From assembly GCF_014287275.1 (NCBI RefSeq), contig NZ_JACONZ010000001.1:186001-250000 (forward strand): a stretch of 64,000 bases of DNA, in the 5' to 3' direction. Within the stretch, counting starts at the first letter, position 1. Each line of letters opens with the position of its first letter. The notes beneath the pieces are model-generated. The model saw only the letters and a program-made list of their open reading frames with translations, did not search any database and was not told where the DNA came from. The translations under genes and the position numbers were made by a program. Source of the stretch: Anaerofilum hominis. Its GTDB lineage: Bacteria > Bacillota > Clostridia > Oscillospirales > Ruminococcaceae. This document shows positions 32,235 to 41,423 of the stretch, piece by piece.

Positions 32235-32959
32235 AACGTCATCTCTCGGTGCTGATGCTTTTTGTCCGCAGCACCATTTACAAGGCTGCCGCCCTTGCAC
32301 TGCTGTCCGGCGCCGTGGAAGCCGCTCTGTTCGCGTTCGCCGCCTGGCGGCTGCGCGGCGGCCCTCCGGGGCTGGAAACGGTCTTTGCCGCCAGCTTTGT
32401 GCCGCTGGGGAGCGCGCTCTTTTTTCTGCTGCTCTGCGCGCTGCTGTGTTTCACCGGCTGCGACGCCCTGGGCAGCCGGCCAGGGTACACGCTGCGGCGG
32501 CTGCGTATCAGCGAGCGGCAGACCGCGGGCTGGGCCATCCTGTGCAGCACGGTCTGCTTTTTGGTGTTTTGGGCGGCGCAGCTTTTGACCGCGCTGCTCC
32601 TGTGCCGCTTTTACCTGGCATCTGCTGAGCCCGCCCTGCGCGGTCAGACGATCTTTCTCGCTTTCTATCGCGTTCCCTATCTGCACAGCCTGCTGCCCCT
32701 GCGGGACACAGGGCGGGCAGTGCGCAACCTGGCCCTGCTGGCGGGGCTGGGCGTCACGACAGCCTGTTTTCCTCTGCGGCAGCGCCACGGGGAACAGCGG
32801 CTGGAACCGCTGCTGCTGGCGGCCGTTGTCTGCGTGGCGTTTGCCCAGCCCATGGCGAGTTTCGGTTCCGATCTGCTGCTCACGCTGATTGCGCTGGCCC
32901 AGGGCGCCTGCGCCCTTTTCAGCCTGTGGAAAGGAGATATGGATGAAAAACGCGCTTGA
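32231..32959 (+). CDS. Membrane component of GntR-linked ABC transporter, first
   Basis: A 242-residue hydrophobic protein with six likely membrane segments (about residues 18-38, 50-73, 98-122, 150-165, 190-210 and 215-232). No family name is clear; place and topology fit an ABC-2-like membrane subunit. AAGGAGG precedes the ATG at 32231, which overlaps the regulator's stop. The coding sequence ends 17 nt into the following gene, so the three genes form one translational unit. It may form the export channel with the next protein and the downstream ATPase. Confidence 0.78.
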   Translation: MKRHLSVLMLFVRSTIYKAAALALLSGAVEAALFAFAAWRLRGGPPGLETVFAASFVPLGSALFFLLLCALLCFTGCDALGSRPGYTLRRLRISERQTAGWAILCSTVCFLVFWAAQLLTALLLCRFYLASAEPALRGQTIFLAFYRVPYLHSLLPLRDTGRAVRNLALLAGLGVTTACFPLRQRHGEQRLEPLLLAAVVCVAFAQPMASFGSDLLLTLIALAQGACALFSLWKGDMDEKRA

Positions 32960-33434
32960 TGCATGGACGCCGCCGGGCATCCGTGCGGCGGCCGAGATCA
33001 AATGGATCGCCGCCGGGCTCTCGCTCAGCTTCCTCTACAGCCTTAAATTTGTGTTCCGCTTTCTCTCGCACCGCAGTGAGCTGCTCTGGATGGTGGAAAA
33101 CGTTCCCCCGCCGCAGATGCCGGAGGTCTCCATGCCCGGGTTCTTCGCTTTGCTGGATCACGGGCTCGCCGGCTTTGCCGCTGTGGCGGTGTGTATGGCA
33201 GGCCTTGCCCTCTACCACTGGTTTTACCACTATCAGGGCAGCAAAAGCATCTACCTGATGCGCCGCCTGCCCCAGCGCTGGGAGCTTTTGCGCCGCTGCG
33301 CCGCGCTGCCCGCTCTGGGGGCCGCGGCCTGCCTTTTCACCGCGCTGCTTCTGCTGGCGCTTTACTGTGCGATCTATCTGCTGTTTACGCCGGACGGCTA
33401 TCTTCCCCTGCAGCCGTGGCACTATTATTTTTGA
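32943..33434 (+). CDS. Membrane component of GntR-linked ABC transporter, second
   Basis: A 163-residue membrane protein with about three hydrophobic segments (residues 22-40, 73-93 and 118-145). It opens with MKNALDAWTPPGIRAAAEIKWIAAGLSLSFLYS. A loop near residue 100 contains GSKSIYLMRRLPQRWELLRR, a segment seen in companions of GntR-ATPase clusters. The ATG overlaps the end of the upstream gene by 17 nt and has GGAAAGGAG. The ATPase gene follows after 16 nt. Function is inferred from context. Confidence 0.78.
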   Translation: MKNALDAWTPPGIRAAAEIKWIAAGLSLSFLYSLKFVFRFLSHRSELLWMVENVPPPQMPEVSMPGFFALLDHGLAGFAAVAVCMAGLALYHWFYHYQGSKSIYLMRRLPQRWELLRRCAALPALGAAACLFTALLLLALYCAIYLLFTPDGYLPLQPWHYYF

Positions 33435-33450
33435 AAGGCGGGCCGAGACG

Positions 33451-34185
33451 ATGCTCAAACTGGAATCAGTAAGCAAATCCTACGGGCGCAGGCAAGCGCT
33501 GGACCGGGTAGACCTGGAGCTGCGGCCCGGGGAACTGGTGGGCCTGTTCGGTGAAAACGGCGCGGGCAAGACCACCCTCATGAAATGCATTCTGGGTTAT
33601 CTGGACCACCGAGGCAGCATCACGCTGGACGGCGCGCCCGTGACGCGCAAAAATATCGGCCGCCTCTCTTTTGCGACCAGCGAGCACTCCTTTTTCCCCA
33701 CCCTGCCCGCAGAGGCCCACCGCGAATTTTACCGGCTGCATTTCCCCCACTTCCGCGAAAAGCGCTTTGAGCGGCTGATGGACTTTTTCGAGCTGCCGCG
33801 CAGCAGAGAGCTGCGCCGTTTTTCCACCGGGCAGCAGAATCAGTTCGAGGTGATCCTGGCGCTTTGCCAGGGCGCGGATTATATCCTTATGGACGAGCCC
33901 TTTGCCGGGAACGACATTTTCAACCGCGAGGATTTTTATAAAGTGCTGCTGGGCATTTTAGAGCCGGGCGAGACCGTGCTGCTCTCCACCCACCTGCTGG
34001 AAGAGGTGGAGAACTTCATCAGCCGCGCCGTGCTGCTGCGCAGCGGCAAGATCGTGGGAGATATGCCGATGATGGAACTGGAAGAGTCGGGCCGCAGCCT
34101 GATGGATTTTGTCAAGGAGGCCTATCAGTATCGGCCGGACCGGGTCAGCCGCGCCCTGTCCGATCTTGCCCCGGAGGAGGAATGA
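33451..34185 (+). CDS. ABC transporter ATP-binding protein of GntR-linked operon
   Basis: A 244-residue ABC ATPase. Walker A is GLFGENGAGKTTLMKCILG (around residues 32-45), Walker B is YILMDEPFAGND and the switch His is LLSTHLLEEVENF. The signature is FSTGQQNQFEVILAL instead of LSGGQ, a divergent C-loop as in YtrB-like ATPases of this operon class. It sits between the two membrane subunits and the secreted protein, with a GGGCC-rich start region and a weak site. Likely drives an envelope-stress exporter; substrate unknown. Confidence 0.92.
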   Translation: MLKLESVSKSYGRRQALDRVDLELRPGELVGLFGENGAGKTTLMKCILGYLDHRGSITLDGAPVTRKNIGRLSFATSEHSFFPTLPAEAHREFYRLHFPHFREKRFERLMDFFELPRSRELRRFSTGQQNQFEVILALCQGADYILMDEPFAGNDIFNREDFYKVLLGILEPGETVLLSTHLLEEVENFISRAVLLRSGKIVGDMPMMELEESGRSLMDFVKEAYQYRPDRVSRALSDLAPEEE

Positions 34186-34188
34186 TCT

Positions 34189-35556
34189 ATGCGCAGAAGC
34201 CTGACCCTGGCCTGTGTCCTGCTGCTGCTCTCCGCCGGCGTCCTGCTGGGCGCCTTTGCCCTGTCCCGGGGCTGGGAAGCAGGCGTTTTGATAGACGCGG
34301 ACACGCTTTCCGGCGACCCCGCCGCGGCCGAGGGCATCGCCGTACAGGTGCGCGCCGGGTGCGGCGGTCACCTGTTCTGGGACACCGCCTGCCGCGCGGG
34401 CAAAAACCCATCGGCCCAAACGGACTTCTCTTTTTCCGGCACAGAGCGCCGGGAGACACGGCCGCGCTCCCCCTCCCTCTCGCTTTACGTCAGCTGCGAC
34501 GGGGGCGTCAGCGGCAGTGACATCGACCTTTTGAGCGACGATCAATGGGGGCTGACGGTGCGGCCCGCCGCCGCGGTGGCAGAGCGCACCGCGCCGGGAG
34601 AAAAGCGCACCGAGACCCTCCCTCTCCGCGATTATTACGACGTGTATCCCCTCTTTTTGGACCTCTCTTTCCCGGACTGTGTTTACAATGGCACCGAAGA
34701 GTTGCAGAAAGCGGTGCGGGACTATTTTCAGTTCCCCGTCCCCGAGGATCACCTGGTGCAGGTCACGGTGCAGAAAGACGGCGGCGGCAGCGTCTCCAAC
34801 GTGGAGATCTCCTCCGTGGGGAGCATCGGGGCGCTGTCCACCGCGTCGGTCGTGACCGAAAGCGGGTGTTTTCTCGCCTTTTCCGGTTCTTTCACGGACC
34901 GCGCCTCGCTGGATTTCAGCCGCGTGCCCGGCGGCTACGGCCTTTACTATCTTCCACTTGAGAAAAGCCAGTCGCAGGATTGCGTCGTCACCCTGACCGC
35001 CGGCGCGATCACAAGGGTCTTTCCGATAGACGAAAAGGCGAGCGAAGTTTACGCCCTGGCCGCCAGTGCGGACGGAGAAGAACTGTTTCTCTTCACCCGC
35101 GAGGCGGACGCCTTTTGGTTGACGGTCCTCGACGCCTCCGGGACGCGGCAGCTGCAAAAATTCTCTTTTATGCCCGCCGGGGAGGGCAGCATCTTCTGGA
35201 ACCAGTGGTTCTACCCGGAATTTATGGTCATCCAGACCGGCGAGGGAAACTTTGCGCTGATCCGCTCTGACGGGGAGGGCGGCTATGAGACCGCTTTTAC
35301 CTGCGACGCCGGAGAGGACGGCTTCAAACTGCTGGGACACGACGCGGTCTTTGCCTATGACGGAGTGCGTCTGGTGGCGGCCACGCCGCAGGACTATTCT
35401 CTGTGCAGCTTTTATCTCTCCGTGTTTGAAGAGGGCCGCCTCGCCTACGCCGGTCTCTACCGGCACAGTCTGGATCTCTCCCCTCCCGCCGACTACGCTT
35501 ACCGCTGCCGTCTGGCGGAAGCCGATCCTCTGGAACTCAGTTTTTTGCCGTCCTGA
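34189..35556 (+). CDS. Secreted or membrane-anchored protein at end of ABC operon
   Basis: I do not recognise a named domain. The 455-residue protein has a signal-anchor (residues 5-25, LACVLLLLSAGVLLGAFAL), then a polar ectodomain rich in beta-strand patterns (repeated DGEELFLFTREADAFWLTVLD, GEGNFALIRSDGEGGYETAF, DGVRLVAATPQDYSLCSFYLSVF), which could be a beta-propeller. It starts 3 nt after the ATPase stop and is the last gene of the operon, so it may be an extracytoplasmic accessory. Function unknown. Confidence 0.75.
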   Translation: MRRSLTLACVLLLLSAGVLLGAFALSRGWEAGVLIDADTLSGDPAAAEGIAVQVRAGCGGHLFWDTACRAGKNPSAQTDFSFSGTERRETRPRSPSLSLYVSCDGGVSGSDIDLLSDDQWGLTVRPAAAVAERTAPGEKRTETLPLRDYYDVYPLFLDLSFPDCVYNGTEELQKAVRDYFQFPVPEDHLVQVTVQKDGGGSVSNVEISSVGSIGALSTASVVTESGCFLAFSGSFTDRASLDFSRVPGGYGLYYLPLEKSQSQDCVVTLTAGAITRVFPIDEKASEVYALAASADGEELFLFTREADAFWLTVLDASGTRQLQKFSFMPAGEGSIFWNQWFYPEFMVIQTGEGNFALIRSDGEGGYETAFTCDAGEDGFKLLGHDAVFAYDGVRLVAATPQDYSLCSFYLSVFEEGRLAYAGLYRHSLDLSPPADYAYRCRLAEADPLELSFLPS

Positions 35557-35875
35557 ACGGATTATACACCCTGGCGCGCCAGCTCCCGCTTCCCCTGCCC
35601 CGCCGGTCCGGGAGACGGCTGCGGCGCGCGGGCGGGCGCGCAGTGACCTCTCCTTTAAAAAAGCGGCGGCCCGCGGCCTCTGCGACGGCCGCAGCGGGAA
35701 CCGGGTGCGCGCCCTGCCTCCAGGTCTGCTGTGCGGCGGGCATCCCGCGCGCTCGGCGCGGCGCGGAAGAACTTCTGCTCGTCCCCCGTACCGCCGCCGG
35801 CCCCCCACACCAGAACCGGCGGTCCGGCAAAAAAAGAGAGGCAGCCCTCAAAGGCTGCCTCTCTTTTTGCTGCTT
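35557..35875. other. Gene-free region before the pfkA terminator
   Basis: About 320 nt, GC-rich, with no supported frame. The only feature is the strong bidirectional terminator at 35829-35868. Confidence 0.6.
35829..35868. terminator. Bidirectional terminator of ABC operon and pfkA
   Basis: A 16-bp stem (AAAAAGAGAGGCAGCC with its complement) around CTCAAA, T-runs on both strands, between convergent units. Confidence 0.93.
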
Positions 35876-36850
35876 TTAAATGGAAATGACCTTGGACATC
35901 TCATACAGCGCGGTGTGGATGCTCTTGTGCATATTCAGCGCTTCGGTGATGTCAAAGTCGACGATATCGTTGCCGCGGGTGCCCACCACGCGGTTGAACT
36001 TGCCGTCCAGCAGCAGCTGCACTGCGTGATAGCCCATCTGGCTGGCGGAGACGCGGTCGCGCAGGGTGGGGCTGCCGCCGCGCTGCACATGGCCCAGAAC
36101 GGTGGCGCGGCTCTCGATGCCGGTCTTTTTTTCAATGATCTCTGCAAAGTCGTGCGCGCGGCCAACGCCCTCGGCCACGATGATGATAAAGTGCTGCTTG
36201 CCGGTGCGGCGGGTGTCGTTCATGCGCTGCACGATGTCCCGGTCGATATCAAACGGGACCTCCGGGATCAGGGTCGCCAGCGCGCCCACGGCGATGCCGG
36301 TGTTGAGGGCCAGATAGCCCGCATTGCGGCCCATGACCTCCACCACGCTGCAGCGGTCATGGCTCTGGGTGGTGTCGCGCAGCTTGTCGATCATTTCCAC
36401 CGCGGTGTTCATGGCGGTGTCATAGCCGATGGTATAATCGCTGCAGGCAATGTCGTTGTCGATGGTGCCGGGCAGACCGATGCAGGGGATCCCCTGGGCC
36501 GCCATATCCTTGCAGCCGCGGAAAGAGCCGTCGCCGCCGATGACCACCAGCGCGTCGATGCCCAGCTCGCGGCAGCGGTCCGCCGCTTTTTTCTGGCCCT
36601 CGAGGGTCTTGAACTCCAGGCAGCGGGCAGTGTAGAGCATGGTGCCGCCGCGGTGGATGATCTCAGAGACGCTGCGCACATTCATCTCCTTGATATCGCC
36701 GTTGATCAGGCCGTTGTAGCCGCGATAGATCCCCATGACCTTCATGCCGTGATACAGGGCGGTGCGGGTGACCGCGCGGATCGCCGCGTTCATGCCCGGC
36801 GCGTCGCCCCCGCTGGTCAGAACGCCAATGGTTTTGATCTCTTTTGCCAT
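35876..36850 (-). CDS. pfkA: 6-phosphofructokinase
   Basis: The 324-residue ATP-dependent PfkA phosphorylates fructose 6-phosphate in glycolysis. Motifs: GVLTSGGDAPGMNAAIRA at the start, GGDGSFRG around residue 102, the catalytic PGTIDNDIACSDYTIGYDTA near 125, VEVMGRNAGYLAL near 165 and EGVGRAHDF, with the C-terminal HVQRGGSPTLRDRV. Length matches bacterial PfkA. The site GGGAGG precedes ATG 36850. It lies behind dnaE with its own promoter (36934-36962). Allosteric sites look complete. Confidence 0.98.
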   Translation of the reverse strand: MAKEIKTIGVLTSGGDAPGMNAAIRAVTRTALYHGMKVMGIYRGYNGLINGDIKEMNVRSVSEIIHRGGTMLYTARCLEFKTLEGQKKAADRCRELGIDALVVIGGDGSFRGCKDMAAQGIPCIGLPGTIDNDIACSDYTIGYDTAMNTAVEMIDKLRDTTQSHDRCSVVEVMGRNAGYLALNTGIAVGALATLIPEVPFDIDRDIVQRMNDTRRTGKQHFIIIVAEGVGRAHDFAEIIEKKTGIESRATVLGHVQRGGSPTLRDRVSASQMGYHAVQLLLDGKFNRVVGTRGNDIVDFDITEALNMHKSIHTALYEMSKVISI

Positions 36851-36933
36851 GTGATGTGGCCTCCCTAAAATTAGTCTCCAATTCCTCTCTGGGCCGCGCG
36901 GGCGATGCCCCGGCGATAATTTCCCAATTACTC

Positions 36934-36962
36934 ATTATAGAGGGTTCCCGATTTGGAATCAA
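36934..36962 (-). promoter_or_regulatory. pfkA promoter
   Basis: Minus-strand TTGATT (36957-36962), 17-nt spacer, TATAAT (36934-36939), in the gap after dnaE; leader of about 80 nt. Confidence 0.8.
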
Positions 36963-36996
36963 GCGCCGGTCTGAAAGTTACATCAATAGTCCATCC

Positions 36997-39900
36997 TTAC
37001 TTGACAACAACACATTCCCGGCCCAGCAGTTCGGACAGTTCAGACAGCAGCCGCGGACTCTGCAGCGCCCACAGCTGGCGCGGCGCAAGCACCACCTTGC
37101 CGGTGTCCTCAAATTTGATCTTTACCGGCATATCCCCGGAAAAGATCTCCAGCAGGTCTTTTACCCGCGAAAACTCTGCGCCCTGCATGGAGGCCAGCTT
37201 CAGGTACAGCGTGGCCGCATGCTCCTGCCGGGGCGGCGGGGCGGCCGGGCGCTGGGGCCCTCCCGCCCGGGGGGGCTGGTACTGGTCCACGGCGCAGATC
37301 TCGTCCGCCACCAGCTTGGCGCCCTCCTCCTCTTTTACGGACACCCTGCCCCGCACCGCGACCACCGCGTTTTCAAAGATGGCCGGGCCGCACTGGGTGA
37401 GCACCTTGGGGAAAACCAGCAGTTCCAGCGTGCCCGTCAGGTCTTCCACCGTGACAAAGGCCATCATGGAGTCAGAGCGGGTGGTCAGGTATTTGATGCG
37501 CACCACGGCGCACACCAGTGTCACCTGCCGGTTGTCCATCTGCTCGGCCTCTTCGCCCGAGAGCGAAGCGATGGTCGCGGTCGCAAAGCGGTCGATCTTG
37601 TCCCGGTACTGGTCCAGCGGATGGCCGGACAGGTACAGGCCGCTGATCTCCTTTTCCATGCGCAGCAGCTCGTTGTGGGGGTATTCCGGGGTCTTGGGCA
37701 GATCGTAGCGATTCTGCTTTTCCTCCTCGTCAGTGCCGCCGAACAGGCTGATCTGTCCCTCAAGGTTGCGGCGGTTTTCGCCCTCGATGCTCTTCAGCAT
37801 GCTCTCCAGGCTCTCCAGCATGGCGTGCCGGCTGTCCCCAAACGCGTCAAAAGAGCCGCTTTTGATAAAGCTCTCGACGGCGCGGCGGTTGATCTCGCGG
37901 CCGTACATCTTGCTGCAGAAGTCGTACATGCTGGTGTAGGGGGCCTCGCTCCGCTTTTGGATGACGGCGTTGATGAGATTGCGCCCCACGTTTTTGAGGG
38001 CCAGCAGGCCGAAGCGGATATCCTCCCCGTCCACCGTAAAGCCCAGGCCGCTCTTGTTGATGTCCGGCGGCAGCACCCGGATGCCCAGCCGCTGGCACTC
38101 GGCGGAGTACTCGATGACCTTGTCAGTATTTTCCAGCACGCTTGTCAGCAGTGCGGCCATGAACTGCCTGACATAATGGCATTTGAGATACGCGGTCTGA
38201 TAAGCCACTACGGCATAGGCGGCGGCGTGGGATTTGTTAAAGGCGTAGGAGGCAAAGCTGGACATCTCGTCAAAGATATCGTTTGCCGCCTGCCGCGGGA
38301 TGCCGTTGGCCACACAGCCCGGGCACTCCTTGCCCGGCTCCTGGCAGCCGTCGATAAAGTGCGCGCGCTCCTGCTCCATAACGTCATGCTTTTTCTTGCT
38401 CATGGCCCGGCGCACCAGATCGGCCTGTCCGTAAGAAAAGCCCGCCAGCTCCCGGCAGATCTGCATGACCTGTTCCTGATAGACGATACAGCCGTTGGTG
38501 ACGCCCAGGATATGCTCCAGCTGGGGCACTTTGTAGCGCACGGCCGACGGGTCGTGCCGGTTGTGGATATAGGTCGGGATCGAGTCCATCGGGCCGGGGC
38601 GGTACAGCGAGATGACGGCGATCATATCCTCGATGCCGGTGGGCTTGATCTGGGCCAGCACCTGGCGCATGCCGTTGGATTCGAACTGGAACACGCCGTA
38701 GGCGTCGCCTGTGGACAGCATCTCAAAAACTTCCCGGTCGTCGTCCGGCACCTCGTCCAGGCAGAAATCCGGGTCAATGGTCTCCCGCACCATCTTTTCG
38801 GCGTCGTGCAGCACGGTCAGGGTGCGCAGGCCGAGAAAATCCATCTTCAGCAGGCCCAGCTCCTCGATGGTGGTCATGGTGAATTGGGTCACGATCTGCC
38901 CGTCGTTGCTGGAAAGCGGCACATATTCATTGGCGGCCTCGCGGGTGATGACCACGCCGGCCGCGTGGGTGGAGGCGTGGCGCGGCATGCCCTCGATCTT
39001 GAGGGCCATGTCGATCAGCTCGCGCACCTTTTCATCGCCGTCATAGAGATTTTTCAGCTCATGGGAGACTTTCAGCGCCTTGTTCAGCGTCATCTTCAGC
39101 TCAGAGGGCACCAGCTTTGCGACCTGGTCCACAGACTGGTAGGGCATCGCCAGCACCCGGCCCACATCGCGGATGGCGGCGCGCGCCGCCATGGTGCCGA
39201 AGGTGATGATCTGGGCCACGTGGTCGGCCCCGTACTTGCGCACCACGTAATCGATGACCTCCTGCCGCCGCTCATAGCAGAAATCCACGTCAAAGTCCGG
39301 CATGCTGACCCGTTCGGGGTTCAAAAAGCGCTCGAACAGCAGATTGTAGCGGATGGGATCGATGTTGGTGATACCCATGCAGTAGGCGGCCAGACTGCCC
39401 GCGCCGCTGCCCCGCCCCGGCCCCACCGGGATGCCCTGGCTGCGCGCGTAGTTGATAAAATCAAAGACGATCAGGTAATAGTTGATATACCCCATGCGGT
39501 CGATGACCGAGATCTCGTACTCCAGCCGCTCGCGGATGTCCTGCGGCACCGCAGGGCCGTAATGGCGCTGCAGGCCCGCCTCGCAGAGGGCGCGGAAATA
39601 AGCGCCGTTGTCCTGCCCGTCCGGCGCTTCAAAATAGGGCAGCTTGGTCACGCCGAACTCAAAGTCGAAATCACACATCTCGGCGATCTTGTTGGTGTTC
39701 TCGCAGGCCTCGGGCGCCATGGGGAACAGCCCGTACATCTCCTCGGTGCTCTTGACATAGAACTCGTCGGAGCCGAACTCCAAAACGTCGTCGTCCTCCA
39801 CCGTCTTGCCGGTCTGGATGCAGATCAGGATGTGGTGCATCCTGCTGTCCTCTCTGGTCAGATAGTGGCTGTCGTTGGTGGCCACCAGGGGGATGTCCAG

Positions 39901-40500
39901 CTCCCGCGCCAGCCGGATGAGCTGCGGCAGCACTTCCCGCTGTTCCCGCAGGCCGTGGTCCTGTATCTCCATATAGTAGTGGTCGGGGCCAAAGAGCTCC
40001 TTGTAAAAAAGAGCGGTCTCCCGCGCCTTGTCCAGATCTCCCGCCAGCAGGGCCTGCGGGATCTCCCCCGCCAGACAGGCCGACAGGGCGATCAGCCCCT
40101 CATGGTGCTGCCGCAGCAGGTCGTGGTCGACGCGCGGTTTGTTGTAAAAGCCGTCCACAAACCCCGCCGATACCAGCTTGATCAGGTTTTTGTAGCCCGT
40201 CTCATTCTCGCACAGCAGCACCAGATGATAATTTGCCGAGTCGATGCGGTGCACCTTGTCAAAGCGGGTGCGGGGCGCCACGTAGACCTCGCAGCCGATG
40301 ATCGGCTTGACGCCGGCCTTTTTCGCGGCCTTGTAAAAGTCCACCGTGCCGTACATCACGCCGTGATCGGTGATGGCCACCGCGGTCTGGCCCAGCTCTT
40401 TGACGCGCTCGAACAGCCGGTCAATGCGGCAGGCGCCGTCCAGCAGGCTGTACTCGGTGTGCAGGTGCAGATGCGTAAATTGTCTGTTTGTCTCACTCAT
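36997..40500 (-). CDS. dnaE: DNA polymerase III subunit alpha (DnaE)
   Basis: The 1167-residue replicative polymerase subunit. The PHP domain opens with FTHLHLHTEYSLLDGACRI (metal His) and ends around residue 280. The catalytic aspartates are in GPGRGSGAGSLAAYCMGI and MPDFDVDFCYERRQEVIDYV (near residue 395), and a Lys in the 380-420 region; the fingers have FAMST-like GPMDSIPTYIHNRHD. HhH and OB-fold parts follow (residues 750-1110). A GTG- or ATG-type start with typical site lies close to whiA, overlapping its end by 8 nt. Firmicutes usually also have PolC, not in this window. Confidence 0.97.
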   Translation of the reverse strand: MSETNRQFTHLHLHTEYSLLDGACRIDRLFERVKELGQTAVAITDHGVMYGTVDFYKAAKKAGVKPIIGCEVYVAPRTRFDKVHRIDSANYHLVLLCENETGYKNLIKLVSAGFVDGFYNKPRVDHDLLRQHHEGLIALSACLAGEIPQALLAGDLDKARETALFYKELFGPDHYYMEIQDHGLREQREVLPQLIRLARELDIPLVATNDSHYLTREDSRMHHILICIQTGKTVEDDDVLEFGSDEFYVKSTEEMYGLFPMAPEACENTNKIAEMCDFDFEFGVTKLPYFEAPDGQDNGAYFRALCEAGLQRHYGPAVPQDIRERLEYEISVIDRMGYINYYLIVFDFINYARSQGIPVGPGRGSGAGSLAAYCMGITNIDPIRYNLLFERFLNPERVSMPDFDVDFCYERRQEVIDYVVRKYGADHVAQIITFGTMAARAAIRDVGRVLAMPYQSVDQVAKLVPSELKMTLNKALKVSHELKNLYDGDEKVRELIDMALKIEGMPRHASTHAAGVVITREAANEYVPLSSNDGQIVTQFTMTTIEELGLLKMDFLGLRTLTVLHDAEKMVRETIDPDFCLDEVPDDDREVFEMLSTGDAYGVFQFESNGMRQVLAQIKPTGIEDMIAVISLYRPGPMDSIPTYIHNRHDPSAVRYKVPQLEHILGVTNGCIVYQEQVMQICRELAGFSYGQADLVRRAMSKKKHDVMEQERAHFIDGCQEPGKECPGCVANGIPRQAANDIFDEMSSFASYAFNKSHAAAYAVVAYQTAYLKCHYVRQFMAALLTSVLENTDKVIEYSAECQRLGIRVLPPDINKSGLGFTVDGEDIRFGLLALKNVGRNLINAVIQKRSEAPYTSMYDFCSKMYGREINRRAVESFIKSGSFDAFGDSRHAMLESLESMLKSIEGENRRNLEGQISLFGGTDEEEKQNRYDLPKTPEYPHNELLRMEKEISGLYLSGHPLDQYRDKIDRFATATIASLSGEEAEQMDNRQVTLVCAVVRIKYLTTRSDSMMAFVTVEDLTGTLELLVFPKVLTQCGPAIFENAVVAVRGRVSVKEEEGAKLVADEICAVDQYQPPRAGGPQRPAAPPPRQEHAATLYLKLASMQGAEFSRVKDLLEIFSGDMPVKIKFEDTGKVVLAPRQLWALQSPRLLSELSELLGRECVVVK

Positions 40501-41419
40501 GCGTTTGTTCCCTGTTCTTTTTACTGATTTCTTCCGCCAGGCCCGTGAGCTTTTTCATCCGATGGCAGACCCCGGCCCGGCTGAGCGGCGGCTCCAGCAG
40601 CTTTCCCAGCTCCGCTAAAGAGTACTCCGGGTACTCCTCCCGCAGGCAGGCGACCGCCTTGAGTTCTTCGGGCAGCGTCTCAAAGCACTGGTTCTCCCGC
40701 AAGATCCGCACCGCGTCCAGCGCGCTGCCGGAAGCGGCCACGATCTTGTCGATATTGGCGTTCTCACAATTGGTGATGCGGTTGGCTTTGTTGCGCAGCT
40801 CTTTGTAGACCTTTTCCTCCATCACCGCCAGGCTGGCGCTGGTGGCCCCCATGGCGGTGAGCAGGTCCTCCACCTGCTCGCTGGCCTTAAAGTACAGCAC
40901 CTGCGCCGACCGGCGCTGCGCCCGCCGCGGCTCAAAGCCCCGCTCCCGCAGCTGCGCCTCCAGGTCCGCCATCAGGTTGCGGCGGGTGCTGACAAATTCC
41001 AGGCTGTACTCCCGCGCGGGGTCGGCCACCGTGCCGCAGCAGAGAAAGGCCGACGAGAGAAAATGATAAAAACAGGCCTCGCAGGCAAAAACGGCGGGGT
41101 CGATGCGCAGGCTGGGCTCCCTGCCGGTGAGGTCGTACTCGGCCAGCAATCTGCGGGCCATGGACGGGTCTTTGACCGCAAACTCGTACACCACGCTCTC
41201 GGAGCGCTGCTTTTGGATCACTTCGCCCCGCACCCCGATGCGCCGGAACAGCTTTTGCGCCGTCTGGGCCACCAGCGCCCGCTCGGTGTGCAGCACCACG
41301 CCCTTTTCGTCAAAATATTTGGCAAAGCACGCAAAGCCGCAGCAGGCCGCGCGCAGGCAGCAGGGCCGCTGGACGCTTTTTTTGCACAGTTCGGTCTTTA
41401 CTCTGCCGGAAAAGCTCAT
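40493..41419 (-). CDS. whiA: Sporulation/cell division DNA-binding protein WhiA
   Basis: A 308-residue WhiA protein: residues 1-190 are the degenerate LAGLIDADG homing-endonuclease-like fold (VKTELCKKSVQRPCCLRAACCGFACF, RSESVVYEFAVKDPSMARRLLAEY, VSTRRNLMADLEAQL), and residues 215-305 are the HTH (NRITNCENANIDKIVAASGSALDAVRIL then LAELGKLLEPPLSRAGVCHRMKKLTG). It regulates division and metabolism. The ATG ending at 41419 has a GAGAGGAACG site 4 nt after rapZ. The usual intervening yvcK gene is missing. It overlaps dnaE by 8 nt, suggesting coupling. Confidence 0.97.
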   Translation of the reverse strand: MSFSGRVKTELCKKSVQRPCCLRAACCGFACFAKYFDEKGVVLHTERALVAQTAQKLFRRIGVRGEVIQKQRSESVVYEFAVKDPSMARRLLAEYDLTGREPSLRIDPAVFACEACFYHFLSSAFLCCGTVADPAREYSLEFVSTRRNLMADLEAQLRERGFEPRRAQRRSAQVLYFKASEQVEDLLTAMGATSASLAVMEEKVYKELRNKANRITNCENANIDKIVAASGSALDAVRILRENQCFETLPEELKAVACLREEYPEYSLAELGKLLEPPLSRAGVCHRMKKLTGLAEEISKKNREQTHE

Positions 41420-41423
41420 CCGC

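Noticed and set aside
36844..40527. A 1227-codon plus-strand frame opposite dnaE
   Set aside because: Antisense of dnaE created by codon bias; composition (His, Gln, Val-rich) and lack of motifs argue against a protein.
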